A DNA stretch of 64,000 nucleotides, taken from the NCBI RefSeq assembly GCF_025854375.1, contig NZ_CP107575.1, positions 992,001 through 1,056,000 of the forward strand. The letters are read 5' to 3'. Position 1 is the stretch's first letter. Each line of letters begins with the position of its first letter. The position numbers and the translations under genes are program-made. Below, piece after piece: positions 26,276 through 35,175 of this stretch. The notes under the pieces are model-generated. The model ran no database searches. It saw only the letters and a program-made list of their open reading frames with translations, and was not told the DNA's origin. The stretch comes from Glutamicibacter sp. JL.03c. GTDB lineage: Bacteria > Actinomycetota > Actinomycetes > Actinomycetales > Micrococcaceae.

Positions 26276-27963
26276 GCCACGTCGCCCCAGAAAATTCCGC
26301 CGGTGAATACGCGCTGAGCTTCAACGACCTCAAGGTCACCTTCGAAACCTCAGGTCCTCTGGTCCACGCAGTCAAGGGGCTGTCCTTGGCGGTGCGTCCG
26401 GGCGAAGTCGTCGCGCTGGTGGGCGAATCAGGCTCGGGCAAATCGGTGACATCCACCGCGGCCATGGGCCTGCTGCCGGAGAACGCGAACATCTCCGGCG
26501 AAGCGAAGATCGGCAACGTCAATGTGGTGGGCCTGGAACAGGGCAAGATGCGCAAGATGCGCGCCACCGACATCGCCATGGTCTTCCAGGAGCCGATGAC
26601 CGCGCTGAACCCGGTGCTGACCATTGAACGCCAGCTGACCGAGGCACTGGAACTGCATGGCATTGCCTATGGCAAGGCTGCCACCGACCGCGCCATCGAA
26701 TTGCTGGACATGGTCGGCATCCCAGAGCCCGGTAAGCGGATCAAGCAGTACCCGCACCAATTCTCCGGCGGCCAGCGTCAGCGCATCGTGATCGCCATGG
26801 CGATCTCCTGCGACCCGAAGGTCATCATTGCCGATGAGCCGACCACCGCGCTGGATGTGACCGTGCAGGCCGAGATCCTGGACCTGCTGCGCGAGCTGAA
26901 GGACCGGCTGAACACCGGCATCCTGCTGATCACCCACAATATGGGCGTGGTAGCCGATATGGCCGATCAAGTCGCCGTGATGTTCCAGGGCAACCTGGTG
27001 GAGACCGGCAGCGTGGATCAGGTACTGCTCAACCCGCAGCACGCCTACACTCAGCGGCTTCTGGCCGCGGTCCCGCGGCTATCTGCCCCGGCGCTCATCA
27101 CCGAAAACGCGCCGCACAGCAGCAAGACCGCTCCCGCTGGGCGCGAGCTGGTGCTTGAAGCCAAGGACCTCGTCTTGGAATACAACATGCGTGGGAAGAT
27201 CTTCCGCGCAGTTGAGGGAGTGAGCTTCGATATTGCCAAGGGCGAAGTGCTGGGCATTGTGGGCGAGTCCGGTTCGGGCAAGTCCACCATCGCCAAGGCG
27301 GTGATCGGCTTGCTGCCGGTGGCCGATGGCACGCTCTCGGTCAAGGGGCATGACCTTCCAAGGCTCTCGCCCAGGGAAGCTCGCGCAGTGCGCAGGCAGA
27401 TCGGCGTCATCTTCCAGGACCCGGCGGCTTCGCTGAATCCTCGTTTCCCGATTGGCGAATGCATCACCGAGCCCATGGTGGTGCACAAGGTGGGTACCAA
27501 GGCATCACGCATCAAGCGTGCCGAGGAACTGCTGGATGCGGTCAAGCTGCCACGCAACGTCATCAACCGCTACCCGCATGAACTCTCGGGTGGTCAGCGC
27601 CAGCGTATTTGCATCGCGCGTGCGCTGACTTTGAACCCGGAACTGCTGATTGCCGACGAGCCGACCAGCGCGTTGGATGTTTCGGTGCAGGCCGTGGTGC
27701 TGGAAATGCTCCAGGACCTGCAGCGCGACTTCAATTTCGCCTGCTTGTTCGTCAGCCACGACTTGGCTGTGGTGGACATGCTGGCCGACGCGGTGGTGGT
27801 GATGCGCTCGGGGAAGGCCGTGGAGCAGGGGATGGTTGAGACCGTGCTGCACTCGCCAACCCACGAGTACACCAAGCGCTTGCTGGCTGCCGCACCGGTG
27901 CCTGATCCCCATGAGCAGGCCACTCGGCGCGAGGCATGGCGGATCTTGAACAACGCCAAGTAG
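26272..27963 (+). CDS. Fused double ATPase of peptide ABC transporter 2
   Basis: A 563-residue double ABC ATPase. Domain 1 has Walker A GESGSGKS, the signature SGGQRQRIVIAMAIS and Walker B VIIADEPTTALD. Domain 2 has Walker A GESGSGKS, the signature SGGQRQRICIARALT and Walker B LLIADEPTSALD. Oligopeptide C-terminal motifs are NPQHAYTQRLLAAVP and SPTHEYTKRLLAAAP. The ATG at 26272 overlaps the permease stop; the frame is open further upstream but only as a shadow of the permease. It ends operon 2. Confidence 0.93.
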   Translation: MSHVAPENSAGEYALSFNDLKVTFETSGPLVHAVKGLSLAVRPGEVVALVGESGSGKSVTSTAAMGLLPENANISGEAKIGNVNVVGLEQGKMRKMRATDIAMVFQEPMTALNPVLTIERQLTEALELHGIAYGKAATDRAIELLDMVGIPEPGKRIKQYPHQFSGGQRQRIVIAMAISCDPKVIIADEPTTALDVTVQAEILDLLRELKDRLNTGILLITHNMGVVADMADQVAVMFQGNLVETGSVDQVLLNPQHAYTQRLLAAVPRLSAPALITENAPHSSKTAPAGRELVLEAKDLVLEYNMRGKIFRAVEGVSFDIAKGEVLGIVGESGSGKSTIAKAVIGLLPVADGTLSVKGHDLPRLSPREARAVRRQIGVIFQDPAASLNPRFPIGECITEPMVVHKVGTKASRIKRAEELLDAVKLPRNVINRYPHELSGGQRQRICIARALTLNPELLIADEPTSALDVSVQAVVLEMLQDLQRDFNFACLFVSHDLAVVDMLADAVVVMRSGKAVEQGMVETVLHSPTHEYTKRLLAAAPVPDPHEQATRREAWRILNNAK

Positions 27964-27978
27964 CACCCGCACGGATCA

Positions 27979-28007
27979 GGAGCCGGAACCATTATCCGGC
28001 TCCTTTT
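27979..28007 (+). terminator. Terminator of peptide transporter operon 2
   Basis: GGAGCCGGA (27979-27987) pairs with TCCGGCTCC (27995-28003), followed by TTTT: a standard intrinsic terminator. Confidence 0.8.
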
Positions 28008-28052
28008 CCATTGCATGAGCAGAGCAGCGAATCTCTAGGAGTTGGCAGGGAC

Positions 28053-28241
28053 TTGGCATCGATACTTATCGTCGTGGCAGTGGTCGTGCTGTGCGCGTTC
28101 CCATTCATTATCGGTGCTTTCAGGGGACTGGATCGCAAGGCTGACGAACTGGAAAGCCGTGACCCGGAAACGTCGATAGCATTGCGCCACGCGCGCAAGG
28201 ACATCGACCGTGGCAAGGGCTATTACGGGCCACGGCCATAG
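28053..28241 (+). CDS. Small single-pass membrane protein
   Basis: About 62 residues from TTG 28053: a hydrophobic N-terminal helix (ASILIVVAVVVLCAFPFIIGAF) and then a charged tail with LDRKADELESRDPETSIALRHARKDIDRG. AGGAG at 28037-28041 lies 11 bases before the TTG. Short proteins of this layout are common in Micrococcaceae, but I cannot name a function. The frame is open further upstream, across the operon terminator, which argues against an earlier start. A 46-bp palindrome follows its stop codon. Confidence 0.6.
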   Translation: MASILIVVAVVVLCAFPFIIGAFRGLDRKADELESRDPETSIALRHARKDIDRGKGYYGPRP

Positions 28242-28251
28242 TTCCGTGGAT

Positions 28252-28297
28252 AAAGACCGCAGGAGCTGGGCCCATGGGCCCAGCTCCTGCGGTCTTT
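28252..28297. terminator. 46-bp perfect palindrome, bidirectional terminator
   Basis: The bases from 28252 to 28274 are an exact reverse complement of 28275 to 28297. The ends are AAAGACC and GGTCTTT and the centre is GGGCCCATGGGCCC. It lies between two convergent genes, like the hairpin at 4129-4180. Confidence 0.8.
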
Positions 28298-28317
28298 GCC
28301 ATCCTGTTGCGTGGAAC

Positions 28318-28779
28318 CTAGTCCAGCTGCATCACGTTCTCGGTGACGACCTCGGCACGTGCGTTTGAGAAGATCTGTTCGGTGCCGATGGTCTTGAATC
28401 CGCGGCGCTCCAGGACCTTGATGGAACCAAGGTTGTCCTGGACGACATGCGCGGTCAGCGGGCGCTTGGTGTACTCGGCTAGGAAGGCATCCACCGCGCT
28501 GGTGGTGATTCCCTTGCCCCAGTACTTGGTGGAGGTCCAGAAATTGATTTCTGGGGTGTCACCGTCGAATACCAGGATGGAACCAGCTACGTCACCCTCG
28601 TGCTCAATGGTGCGAACCAGGACATCAGGATCATTGAGGATCGAGTTCCAGTGGTGGTCGAATACCGCGCGGTCGGCTGGGTTACGCGCCTGATAAGCGG
28701 CCATGAGGTTCGCCTCGGGTTCTTGCTGGTGAGCGAAGAATGCGTCCAAGTCGGAAGGGCGGACTTCACGTAGCTGCAC
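28318..28779 (-). CDS. GNAT-family N-acetyltransferase
   Basis: A 153-residue protein of the RimJ/RimL-like GNAT group (Acetyltransf_3). It opens with MQLREVRPSDLDAFFAHQQEPEANLMAAY, typical of that group. The acetyl-CoA-binding region is reduced to YWGKGITTSAVDAFLAEY. The late strand-helix DNLGSIKVLERRGFKTIGTE is the usual GNAT C-terminus. The acceptor is unknown. It is convergent with the small membrane protein. Confidence 0.85.
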   Translation of the reverse strand: MQLREVRPSDLDAFFAHQQEPEANLMAAYQARNPADRAVFDHHWNSILNDPDVLVRTIEHEGDVAGSILVFDGDTPEINFWTSTKYWGKGITTSAVDAFLAEYTKRPLTAHVVQDNLGSIKVLERRGFKTIGTEQIFSNARAEVVTENVMQLD

Positions 28780-28848
28780 GATAAAGGCCTTTCAATCGGG
28801 TGGGTCAGCATGCCGGTTTCGGAACGCTGCGGAACAATGGCTTGGGAT

Positions 28849-29466
28849 CTACACTACCGGGGATGTCAGCGCTGCGAGAGCCATATTGGACAATAGTGGC
28901 TTCAAGCCCGACTTTTTTGTTCTCGGGGAGTGCGCTGAGTGGGCTGTTGAGTTGAGCAGCCCGAAGACTGCGTGGGCGCGGAAGCGATGTGACTGCTTGG
29001 TTCCCGTGGGGTGCAGCTTCGCCAATTCGCTGGTCCACAACCCGATATACGAGTTCTGGAGTTTGCGGACCAAAGCCAATTCTGTTTTGGGCAAGGACTT
29101 CAGATCGCGGTCCTGGACCTGCAAAATGTCTGGCCGCGAGAGTGAAAAATCAGTGTGGAAATCAACCAGGCGTGAAAGCACCTCAAGTGGCGAGCCGCCC
29201 TGCTCGCAGGCTTCTTGCCCGCCGGCGTAGATATCCTTGGACATGTCGACCAGCAACGCGATGAGCACCGCTTGCTTGCCTGCAAAGTGACGGTACACCG
29301 CTGGCCCCGAAATGCCACAGGCCGCTCCAAGATCCTCCAGGGAGACTCCTGCATAGCCGTGCTGGGCAAAGAGCCGGGTCGCTTCTCGCAGCAGCGCTTC
29401 ACGCCGTTCTGCCTTGGCGCGTTCGCGGTCCGTTGGTTCGTTGAGGGCTTGATACCTGCTCGCCAT
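28849..29466 (-). CDS. TetR-family regulator
   Basis: A 205-residue TetR-type repressor. The N-terminal HTH (about 15-65) has REALLREATRLFAQHGYAGVSLEDLGAACGISGPAVYRHFAGKQ, shown here as the diagnostic stretch in pieces: ATRLFAQHGYAGVSL and ISGPAVYRHFAGK. The C-terminal ligand domain is of the fatty-acyl/AcnR-like type. ATG 29466 is chosen because AGGAG lies nine bases upstream; ATG 29472 is too close. It is divergent from an acyl-CoA dehydrogenase it probably represses. Confidence 0.9.
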   Translation of the reverse strand: MASRYQALNEPTDRERAKAERREALLREATRLFAQHGYAGVSLEDLGAACGISGPAVYRHFAGKQAVLIALLVDMSKDIYAGGQEACEQGGSPLEVLSRLVDFHTDFSLSRPDILQVQDRDLKSLPKTELALVRKLQNSYIGLWTSELAKLHPTGTKQSHRFRAHAVFGLLNSTAHSAHSPRTKKSGLKPLLSNMALAALTSPVV

Positions 29467-29568
29467 CACCATCTTCTCCTTACGACTGCCAAGTTGAACT
29501 CTGGACAAGTGTGACCGGTGCCACTACTGTCAAAAATAAGCTGTTTACCCACCAGCAGGCGGCAATCA

Positions 29569-29584
29569 GTTAATAATAATTAAC
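29569..29584. promoter_or_regulatory. Putative TetR operator
   Basis: GTTAAT-AATA-ATTAAC has perfect 6-bp arms around a 4-bp centre in the divergent TetR/acyl-CoA dehydrogenase interval. A second, weaker symmetric site (AGTG...CACT) is at 29508-29525. Confidence 0.5.
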
Positions 29585-29706
29585 CATACTCGTCGTGCCC
29601 CTTGCTACCAAGGCACTCACACGGCAGACGCAGAAAAAGACCAACAGCGACATATTGAGAACCAATAATCCGATGCTGGCCTATCCCTCAACGAAGAGAG
29701 AACTTG

Positions 29707-30861
29707 ATGATCAACCTCGAACTCGGCGAACAGTACCAAGACCTGGTCGACATGGTCCGAGAATTCGCCCAAGAAGTGGTTGCGCCACAGAGCGCGGATA
29801 ACGATGCCAACCATTCTTTTCCCTACGACATCGTGAAGCAAATGGGTCAGATGGGACTTTTCGGCCTGCCGATCTCCGAGGAATACGGTGGCTCCGGCGG
29901 GGACTACTTCCATCTGGCTCTCGCCCTGGAAGAACTGGGCAAGGTCGATCAATCCGTCGCCATTACGTTGGAAGCTGGCGTATCGCTCGGAGCAATGCCG
30001 ATCTTCCGCTTTGGCAATGAAGCCCAAAAGCAGCAGTGGCTCACCCCTCTGGCCACTGGCGAACGCATTGCAGGTTTCGGATTGACCGAGCCCGGAGCAG
30101 GATCGGATGCCTCGGCCGCCTTGACCAAGGCAAAGCTCGAAGATGGCCACTGGGTCATTGATGGGGCCAAGGAATTCATTACCAATTCCGGAACCGACAT
30201 CACGTCGCACGTCACTGCCACCGCCGTTACCGGCATGGATGAAGCGACTGGGAAGAAGGAAATCTCGGCCATCATCGTACCTGCGGGAACACCCGGATTC
30301 ACTGCCGAGAAGGCCTACGACAAGGTCGGCTGGAGAGCCAGCGATACCCACCCGCTCAGCTTCAATGGTGCACGGGTTCCCGAAGGCAACCTCCTGGGGG
30401 AACGTGGACGCGGGTACGCCTATTTCCTTGAAATCCTCGACGAAGGCCGAATCGCCATCGCGGCATTGGCCACCGGCGCGGCACAAGGATGCCTTGACGA
30501 AGCAGTCAAATATGCCAAGACGCGCACGACCTTTGGCACCGCCATCGGCAAAAACCAAGGTGTTTCATTTATGATCGCCCGCATGGCTTCCCGCGTGCAC
30601 ACTGCCCGGCTCGCATACTACGCGGCGGCCGCGAAAATGCTGGCCGGGAAAGACTTCAAGATCGAGGCAGCCCACGCCAAACTCATCGCCAGCGAAGCAG
30701 CCATGGATAACGCCCGGGATGCAACACAGATCTTTGGCGGATACGGATTCATGAACGAATCATTGGTGGCCCGCCATTACCGCGACTCCAAGATCCTGGA
30801 AATCGGCGAAGGGACCACCCAGGTCCAGCAGATGCTCATCGCCCGCAGCCTGGGGCTCTAG
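29707..30861 (+). CDS. Acyl-CoA dehydrogenase
   Basis: A 384-residue FAD enzyme that oxidises an acyl-CoA to the 2-enoyl-CoA and passes electrons to ETF. The signatures GFGLTEPGAGSDASA (FAD/substrate) and GEGTTQVQQMLIAR are present; the Glu of GEGTT is in the position of the catalytic base of short-chain and branched-chain enzymes. QIFGGYGFMNE is the FAD-binding C-terminal motif. ATG 29707 is preferred to TTG 29704. Short-chain or branched-chain substrates are likely; the preceding TetR gene fits an acyl-CoA-sensing repressor. Confidence 0.92.
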   Translation: MINLELGEQYQDLVDMVREFAQEVVAPQSADNDANHSFPYDIVKQMGQMGLFGLPISEEYGGSGGDYFHLALALEELGKVDQSVAITLEAGVSLGAMPIFRFGNEAQKQQWLTPLATGERIAGFGLTEPGAGSDASAALTKAKLEDGHWVIDGAKEFITNSGTDITSHVTATAVTGMDEATGKKEISAIIVPAGTPGFTAEKAYDKVGWRASDTHPLSFNGARVPEGNLLGERGRGYAYFLEILDEGRIAIAALATGAAQGCLDEAVKYAKTRTTFGTAIGKNQGVSFMIARMASRVHTARLAYYAAAAKMLAGKDFKIEAAHAKLIASEAAMDNARDATQIFGGYGFMNESLVARHYRDSKILEIGEGTTQVQQMLIARSLGL

Positions 30862-30943
30862 TTTCATGCCTGCAGTGCGCCATGCCATGCACAAGGCGTG
30901 GCGCACTTTGGGTGCTCACAGTTAGACGAACCATAATGGATGG

Positions 30944-32158
30944 GTGAGCTCCCGAAAAACTTTTACCCCAGCTGGTCACCCTCGCCGGGTTTCGCTGATC
31001 GGTTCTACCGGATCCATTGGCACCCAAGGCCTGGATGTCATTTCCCAGGCACCAGAAAAATTCTCGGTGGCCGCCCTGTCCGGCGGATACAACCTGGAAC
31101 TGCTCGCGCGGCAAGCTGTTGAATTCCGCCCGGCTCTTGTGGGCTGTGCCAGTGATTCCGTAGATGAACTTGCCGCCGCAATCAAGACTGCGGCGAGGCA
31201 GGCTTCGGTTAGCGGGTATGAGCCGGAACTGGTTGCGGGGGAACATGCTGCAACGACCGTCGCCGCTTTTGGCGGAGCGGATGTAGTTCTCAACGGGATC
31301 ACCGGTGCCATTGGCCTGGCACCAACCATTGCCGCCTTGGAAGCCGGGCACTTGCTTGCCCTGGCCAACAAGGAGTCCCTGATTATCGGCGGGCAGGTGG
31401 TCAAGCAGATTGCCGCCCCGGGGCAGATCTCAGCAGTCGATTCGGAGCACTCGGCCCTGGCCCAAGCCCTGCGCTCGGGCTCTCCAGAGGAAGTGTCAAG
31501 GCTTCTGGTGACGGCATCCGGCGGCCCCTTCTTCGGATACACCTACGATCAGCTGCGTGAAGTGACCCCTGCACAGGCGCTGGCGCACCCCACTTGGGCT
31601 ATGGGCCGCATGGTGACGACGAACTCTGCGACGATGGTCAACAAGGCACTGGAAGTCATCGAGGCCCACCTGCTCTTCGACGTGCCGCTGGACCGGATCG
31701 AGCCGGTGGTCCACCGCCAGTCGATCATTCACTCCATGGTGGAGTTCATCGATGGTTCGGTGATTGCCCAAGCTTCTCCGCCGGATATGCGCCTGCCGAT
31801 TGCCTTGGGTATCAACTGGCCTGATCGCGTCGCCGGTGCCGCGGCGCCCTGCGATTTCACCCAGGCATCGAACTGGACTTTTGAACCCTTGGACGAAGAA
31901 GTATTTTTTGCGGTGAAGCTGGCGAAGCAGGCCGCGGCGGCCTCTGGGACCCATATGGCCGTATATAACGCGTCGAATGAAGTTGCCGTGGATGCATTCC
32001 ACGAGGGCAAGATCCGCTTCACTGACATCGTTGAAACTATCCAGCACGTGCTCGACGACTACACTCCGGTGAACGCGGAACTCAGCGTTGAAACGGTATT
32101 GGAAACCGACCGCTGGGCACGAGCACATGCTGCCAAGATTCTGGAGGCAAAAGCATGA
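30944..32158 (+). CDS. dxr: 1-deoxy-D-xylulose 5-phosphate reductoisomerase
   Basis: Second step of the MEP isoprenoid pathway: DXP to MEP with NADPH. The 404 residues match the family. Motifs: NADPH-binding LIGSTGSIGTQGLDVI, the LANKESLIIGG substrate loop, IDSEH-type metal region AVDSEHSALAQAL, TASGGPF and GRMVTTNSATMVNKALE-type sequence. It starts at GTG 30944 with no Shine-Dalgarno. CATAAT lies six bases upstream, so it may be leaderless. Its stop overlaps the next gene by four bases. Confidence 0.95.
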   Translation: MSSRKTFTPAGHPRRVSLIGSTGSIGTQGLDVISQAPEKFSVAALSGGYNLELLARQAVEFRPALVGCASDSVDELAAAIKTAARQASVSGYEPELVAGEHAATTVAAFGGADVVLNGITGAIGLAPTIAALEAGHLLALANKESLIIGGQVVKQIAAPGQISAVDSEHSALAQALRSGSPEEVSRLLVTASGGPFFGYTYDQLREVTPAQALAHPTWAMGRMVTTNSATMVNKALEVIEAHLLFDVPLDRIEPVVHRQSIIHSMVEFIDGSVIAQASPPDMRLPIALGINWPDRVAGAAAPCDFTQASNWTFEPLDEEVFFAVKLAKQAAAASGTHMAVYNASNEVAVDAFHEGKIRFTDIVETIQHVLDDYTPVNAELSVETVLETDRWARAHAAKILEAKA

Positions 32159-33504
32159 GCGTCATCTTGTTCATCGCCGGTGTACTGTTCATGGTCCTGG
32201 CCGTGGGGTTGTCCATCGCACTTCACGAAATCGGGCACCTGGTCCCGGCCAAGCTGTTCAAGCTGCGAGTACCGCAGTACATGATCGGTTTTGGCAAAAC
32301 GCTCTTTTCCTTCAAACGGGGCGAAACCCAGTACGGAATCAAGGCACTGCCACTCGGCGGCTACATCTCCATGGTTGGTATGTATCCGCCACGTCCGGAC
32401 ACCGACAAAGAGCAGCCGGCCAAGAAGCCGAGCCTCTTTCAGAAGGTCTTCGGGCAGATGGTTGACGACGCACGCTCGCAAGCCAATGAGAACGTGCTGC
32501 CCAGTGATGAGGGGCGCCTGTTCTACCAGCTCCCGGTATACAAGCGCGTGATCATCATGCTCGGTGGCCCCTTGATGAACCTGGTCATCGGCTTTGTTGT
32601 CATTGCCATCGTGCTCACCAGCTTCGGGCAGGCAACGCCAACAACGACGGTTTCCGAGGTGTATCAGTGCATCGCCAGCGCGGAAAACGCCGATAAGACC
32701 GAATGCACGGATAAGGATGTTCCGGCACCTGCCTATGAGGCGGGGCTGCGTCCTGGCGATACCATTACCGCGGTCAACGGCCATGCGGTGGAGCAGGGCG
32801 AATGGAACAAGCTGACCGACGTGATCCGGGTGAATCCCGGGCAGTCGATCACTCTCGAGTACCAGCGGGATGGGCAAAGCCACACTACGAAGCTGACCCC
32901 GTACCTCACCGACCGGCCTGCCACCGATGACAACGGGTATGTGCTGACAGATGACCAGGGCAACTACATCATGACCAAGGTCGGCTTCGTAGGGATGAGC
33001 TCATTGCAGCAGGATCTGACCCAGCCGCTGAGCGCGGTGCCCGGGGCTATCGGCGACCAGCTGCTCACCATTGGCAATGTCATTTTGCACCTGCCTCAGC
33101 GCATGGTTGACGTGGCCCAGGCAGCCTTCGGGGATGGCCAGCGCGATCCCAATGGTCCGGTGTCAATTGTCGGCGTGGGGCGAATCGCTGGGGAGATCAG
33201 TGCAGAGGACTCCATTTCGGTGGCTGACAAATTCGCGACTTTGCTCTCCTTGGTTGGCGGGCTGAACCTAGCCTTATTTGCTTTCAATCTGATTCCGTTG
33301 CTGCCACTTGATGGCGGGCACGTGGTAGGTGCCCTGTACGACGGCATCAAGCGACTATTTGCCCGAGTCTTCAACCTGAAGAATATTAAGCCGGTCGACA
33401 CGGTAAAGCTTTTGCCACTGACTTACGTTGTGGTTGTTGCCATGCTGGTCATGGGTGGCCTCTTAATATATGCAGACATCTTTAAGCCAATACAGTTGTT
33501 CTGA
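32155..33504 (+). CDS. Site-2 membrane metalloprotease (Rip1/RseP type)
   Basis: A 449-residue M50 protease that cleaves membrane-anchored anti-sigma factors and similar substrates. The zinc motif is HEIGH (24-28) in the first helix. A PDZ domain lies near residues 190-260 (AYEAGLRPGDTITAVNGHAV). The third metal ligand motif is LPLDGGHVVGALYDG near 386. It sits between dxr and ispG as Rip1 does in Mycobacterium. A possible client in this window is the RskA-type anti-sigma factor; that link is inferred from Rip1 biology. Confidence 0.93.
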   Translation: MSVILFIAGVLFMVLAVGLSIALHEIGHLVPAKLFKLRVPQYMIGFGKTLFSFKRGETQYGIKALPLGGYISMVGMYPPRPDTDKEQPAKKPSLFQKVFGQMVDDARSQANENVLPSDEGRLFYQLPVYKRVIIMLGGPLMNLVIGFVVIAIVLTSFGQATPTTTVSEVYQCIASAENADKTECTDKDVPAPAYEAGLRPGDTITAVNGHAVEQGEWNKLTDVIRVNPGQSITLEYQRDGQSHTTKLTPYLTDRPATDDNGYVLTDDQGNYIMTKVGFVGMSSLQQDLTQPLSAVPGAIGDQLLTIGNVILHLPQRMVDVAQAAFGDGQRDPNGPVSIVGVGRIAGEISAEDSISVADKFATLLSLVGGLNLALFAFNLIPLLPLDGGHVVGALYDGIKRLFARVFNLKNIKPVDTVKLLPLTYVVVVAMLVMGGLLIYADIFKPIQLF

Positions 33505-33527
33505 GCCAAGGGAAATAAGCTGTAGCC

Positions 33528-33827
33528 ATGACTGTTTTTGCTGTTGAATATGTTTACGCCGATGACTCCGTTGAGTTGCGAAATGAACACCGCCCGGCAC
33601 ACCGTGAGTACCTTGTCAGCTTCGTGAACGAGGGACCTGTGCGGGTTCTGGCCTCGGGTCCGACTCCCGCTACCGACGGCGCCCTGTTGATCTTCGCTGC
33701 TGAATCGAAAGCCGCGTTGAACGAGGTTTTGGCCAGCGACCCGTTCAGCAAGGTCGGTGCAATTGCTGAGGCCAACATCTCCGAATGGAACCCGGTCATC
33801 GGGCTCTTGAAGGAATTCTCGGCCTAG
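33528..33827 (+). CDS. YciI-family protein
   Basis: A 99-residue YCII-domain protein with a ferredoxin-like fold. Recognised by RPAHREYLVSFVNEGPV, ASGPTPATDGALLIF, SDPFSKVGAI and the closing SEWNPVIGLL. The His of HR in RPAHREY and the downstream Asp of DPF are the conserved putative catalytic pair. Function is unknown for most members. It starts 23 bases after the protease gene and may belong to its operon. Confidence 0.85.
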   Translation: MTVFAVEYVYADDSVELRNEHRPAHREYLVSFVNEGPVRVLASGPTPATDGALLIFAAESKAALNEVLASDPFSKVGAIAEANISEWNPVIGLLKEFSA

Positions 33828-33936
33828 ACGAACGGCCCGGTAGGCTCCTGTGCTTCTTTCGCGGAAGGCGGGAGCTTGTCAATTTAAGTTGCCATGTACT
33901 TCAAACTGCAAGATTCGAACGGAGGGTGGGGGAGTG

Positions 33937-34359
33937 ATGGACTTATACGTCGATGAAAACCTCGTGATCCCTGCATACGAGCTTGCGTGGAAATTTACGA
34001 GGTCCACCGGGCCTGGTGGCCAGCATGTGAATACGTCGGATTCCCGGGTCGAGCTGTCATGGTCCGTGGCTGCCTCGCGTGCATTGTCGGTTTGGCAGCG
34101 TCAGCGCTTGCTCGACAAATTCGGTGCCCGGCTAGTGTCCGGAGCGTTGGTTGTACGGGCTTCCGAGGAGCGGTCGCAGTGGAGAAATCGCCAGATCGCC
34201 ATGGAGAAGCTGGGCCGGCTTGTTGCCCAAGGCTTGGCTCCTGACGCCCCTAAGCGAAAGCCTACGAAACCGACGCGGGGATCCCACCGCAGAAGGCTGA
34301 ACGCGAAATCCAACAGATCCACCACGAAGCAATTGCGACGACGGCCCGGGCAAGAATAA
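33937..34359 (+). CDS. arfB: Alternative ribosome-rescue factor ArfB (ICT1-like)
   Basis: A 140-residue stop-codon-independent peptidyl-tRNA hydrolase that frees stalled ribosomes. The catalytic GGQ motif is at 27-29 in FTRSTGPGGQHVNTSDSRVEL. The basic C-terminal tail (PTKPTRGSHRRRLNAKSNRS and beyond) is the part that enters the empty mRNA channel. ATG 33937 or the overlapping GTG 33934 is the start, with GGAG just upstream; the frame is open back to 33850 but without a signal. The tail length matches ArfB. Confidence 0.9.
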   Translation: MDLYVDENLVIPAYELAWKFTRSTGPGGQHVNTSDSRVELSWSVAASRALSVWQRQRLLDKFGARLVSGALVVRASEERSQWRNRQIAMEKLGRLVAQGLAPDAPKRKPTKPTRGSHRRRLNAKSNRSTTKQLRRRPGQE

Positions 34360-34478
34360 CCAGCCGCAGAAATTATGGGATAGATCACTTTGGTTCGCGG
34401 AATTGCCAGGCGTCACCGATAGTTGAAAGTAGATGAAGCGTCAGCTTGTTTCTATATTCTGATCTAGGAGTACACCCC

Positions 34479-35033
34479 ATGGCCACTAAGGTCCTCACCC
34501 TCGTTGGTTCCCTGCGTAACGGTTCGACCAACCAGCAGTTGGCAGAAGCTACCTCCCACAACGCCCCAGAAGGTATGGAAGTTTCCGTATTCAGCGGCCT
34601 GGAAAACATTCCTTTCTACAACGAAGACAACGACGTTGAGGGCAGCGTTCCAGCTGCGGCTCAGGCACTTCGCGATGCAGCTTCCGGCTCTGACGCCCTG
34701 ATGCTGGTCACTCCTGAGTACAACGGCACGATGCCGGCAGTTCTGAAGAACGCTATTGACTGGTTGTCCCGCCCATTCGGTGCCAGCCCAGTCTCCGGGA
34801 AGCCAACCGTTGTCGTTGGCACCGCCTTCGGCCAGTACGGTGGCGTGTGGGCCCAGGATGAAGCTCGCAAGGCCTTGGGCATCGCAGGCGCCAAGGTCCT
34901 GGAAGATGTCAAGCTGGCCATCCCTAACTCGGTTGTTCGCTTCGCTGAACTGCACCCAAAGGAAGACGCTGAGGTTGTCGAGCAGGTGACTTCGGTGCTC
35001 AACAGCATCAAGGAAATTGCTGAAGCCAACTAA
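34479..35033 (+). CDS. NADPH-dependent FMN reductase
   Basis: A 184-residue flavodoxin-like reductase of the FMN_red family. The phosphate-binding loop is LVGSLRNGSTNQQLAEA (5-21). The flavin-contact segment is TPEYNGTMPAVLKNAIDWLSRP. VVGTAFGQYGGVWAQDEARKAL follows. It probably reduces quinones, azo compounds or flavins with NAD(P)H. ATG 34479 has CTAGGAG nine bases upstream. It is followed by a strong hairpin, so it is transcribed apart from ispG. Confidence 0.9.
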   Translation: MATKVLTLVGSLRNGSTNQQLAEATSHNAPEGMEVSVFSGLENIPFYNEDNDVEGSVPAAAQALRDAASGSDALMLVTPEYNGTMPAVLKNAIDWLSRPFGASPVSGKPTVVVGTAFGQYGGVWAQDEARKALGIAGAKVLEDVKLAIPNSVVRFAELHPKEDAEVVEQVTSVLNSIKEIAEAN

Positions 35034-35062
35034 GAGCTTATTGACTGAATTGCTTTGAAATT

Positions 35063-35099
35063 GCGAGAAAGGCCACGGCGACCCCGTGGCCTTTCTCGC
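35063..35099 (+). terminator. Terminator after FMN reductase gene
   Basis: GCGAGAAAGGCCACGG (35063-35078) pairs with CCGTGGCCTTTCTCGC (35084-35099). The 16-bp perfect stem carries internal AAA/TTT but little T-run beyond it. Confidence 0.7.
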
Positions 35100-35175
35100 A
35101 TGAGTACCCGCTCACCTCAATACGGTGACATACTTGGACTAAGTGATCTACCCACAATTTACTCGGAGGCGTCCA

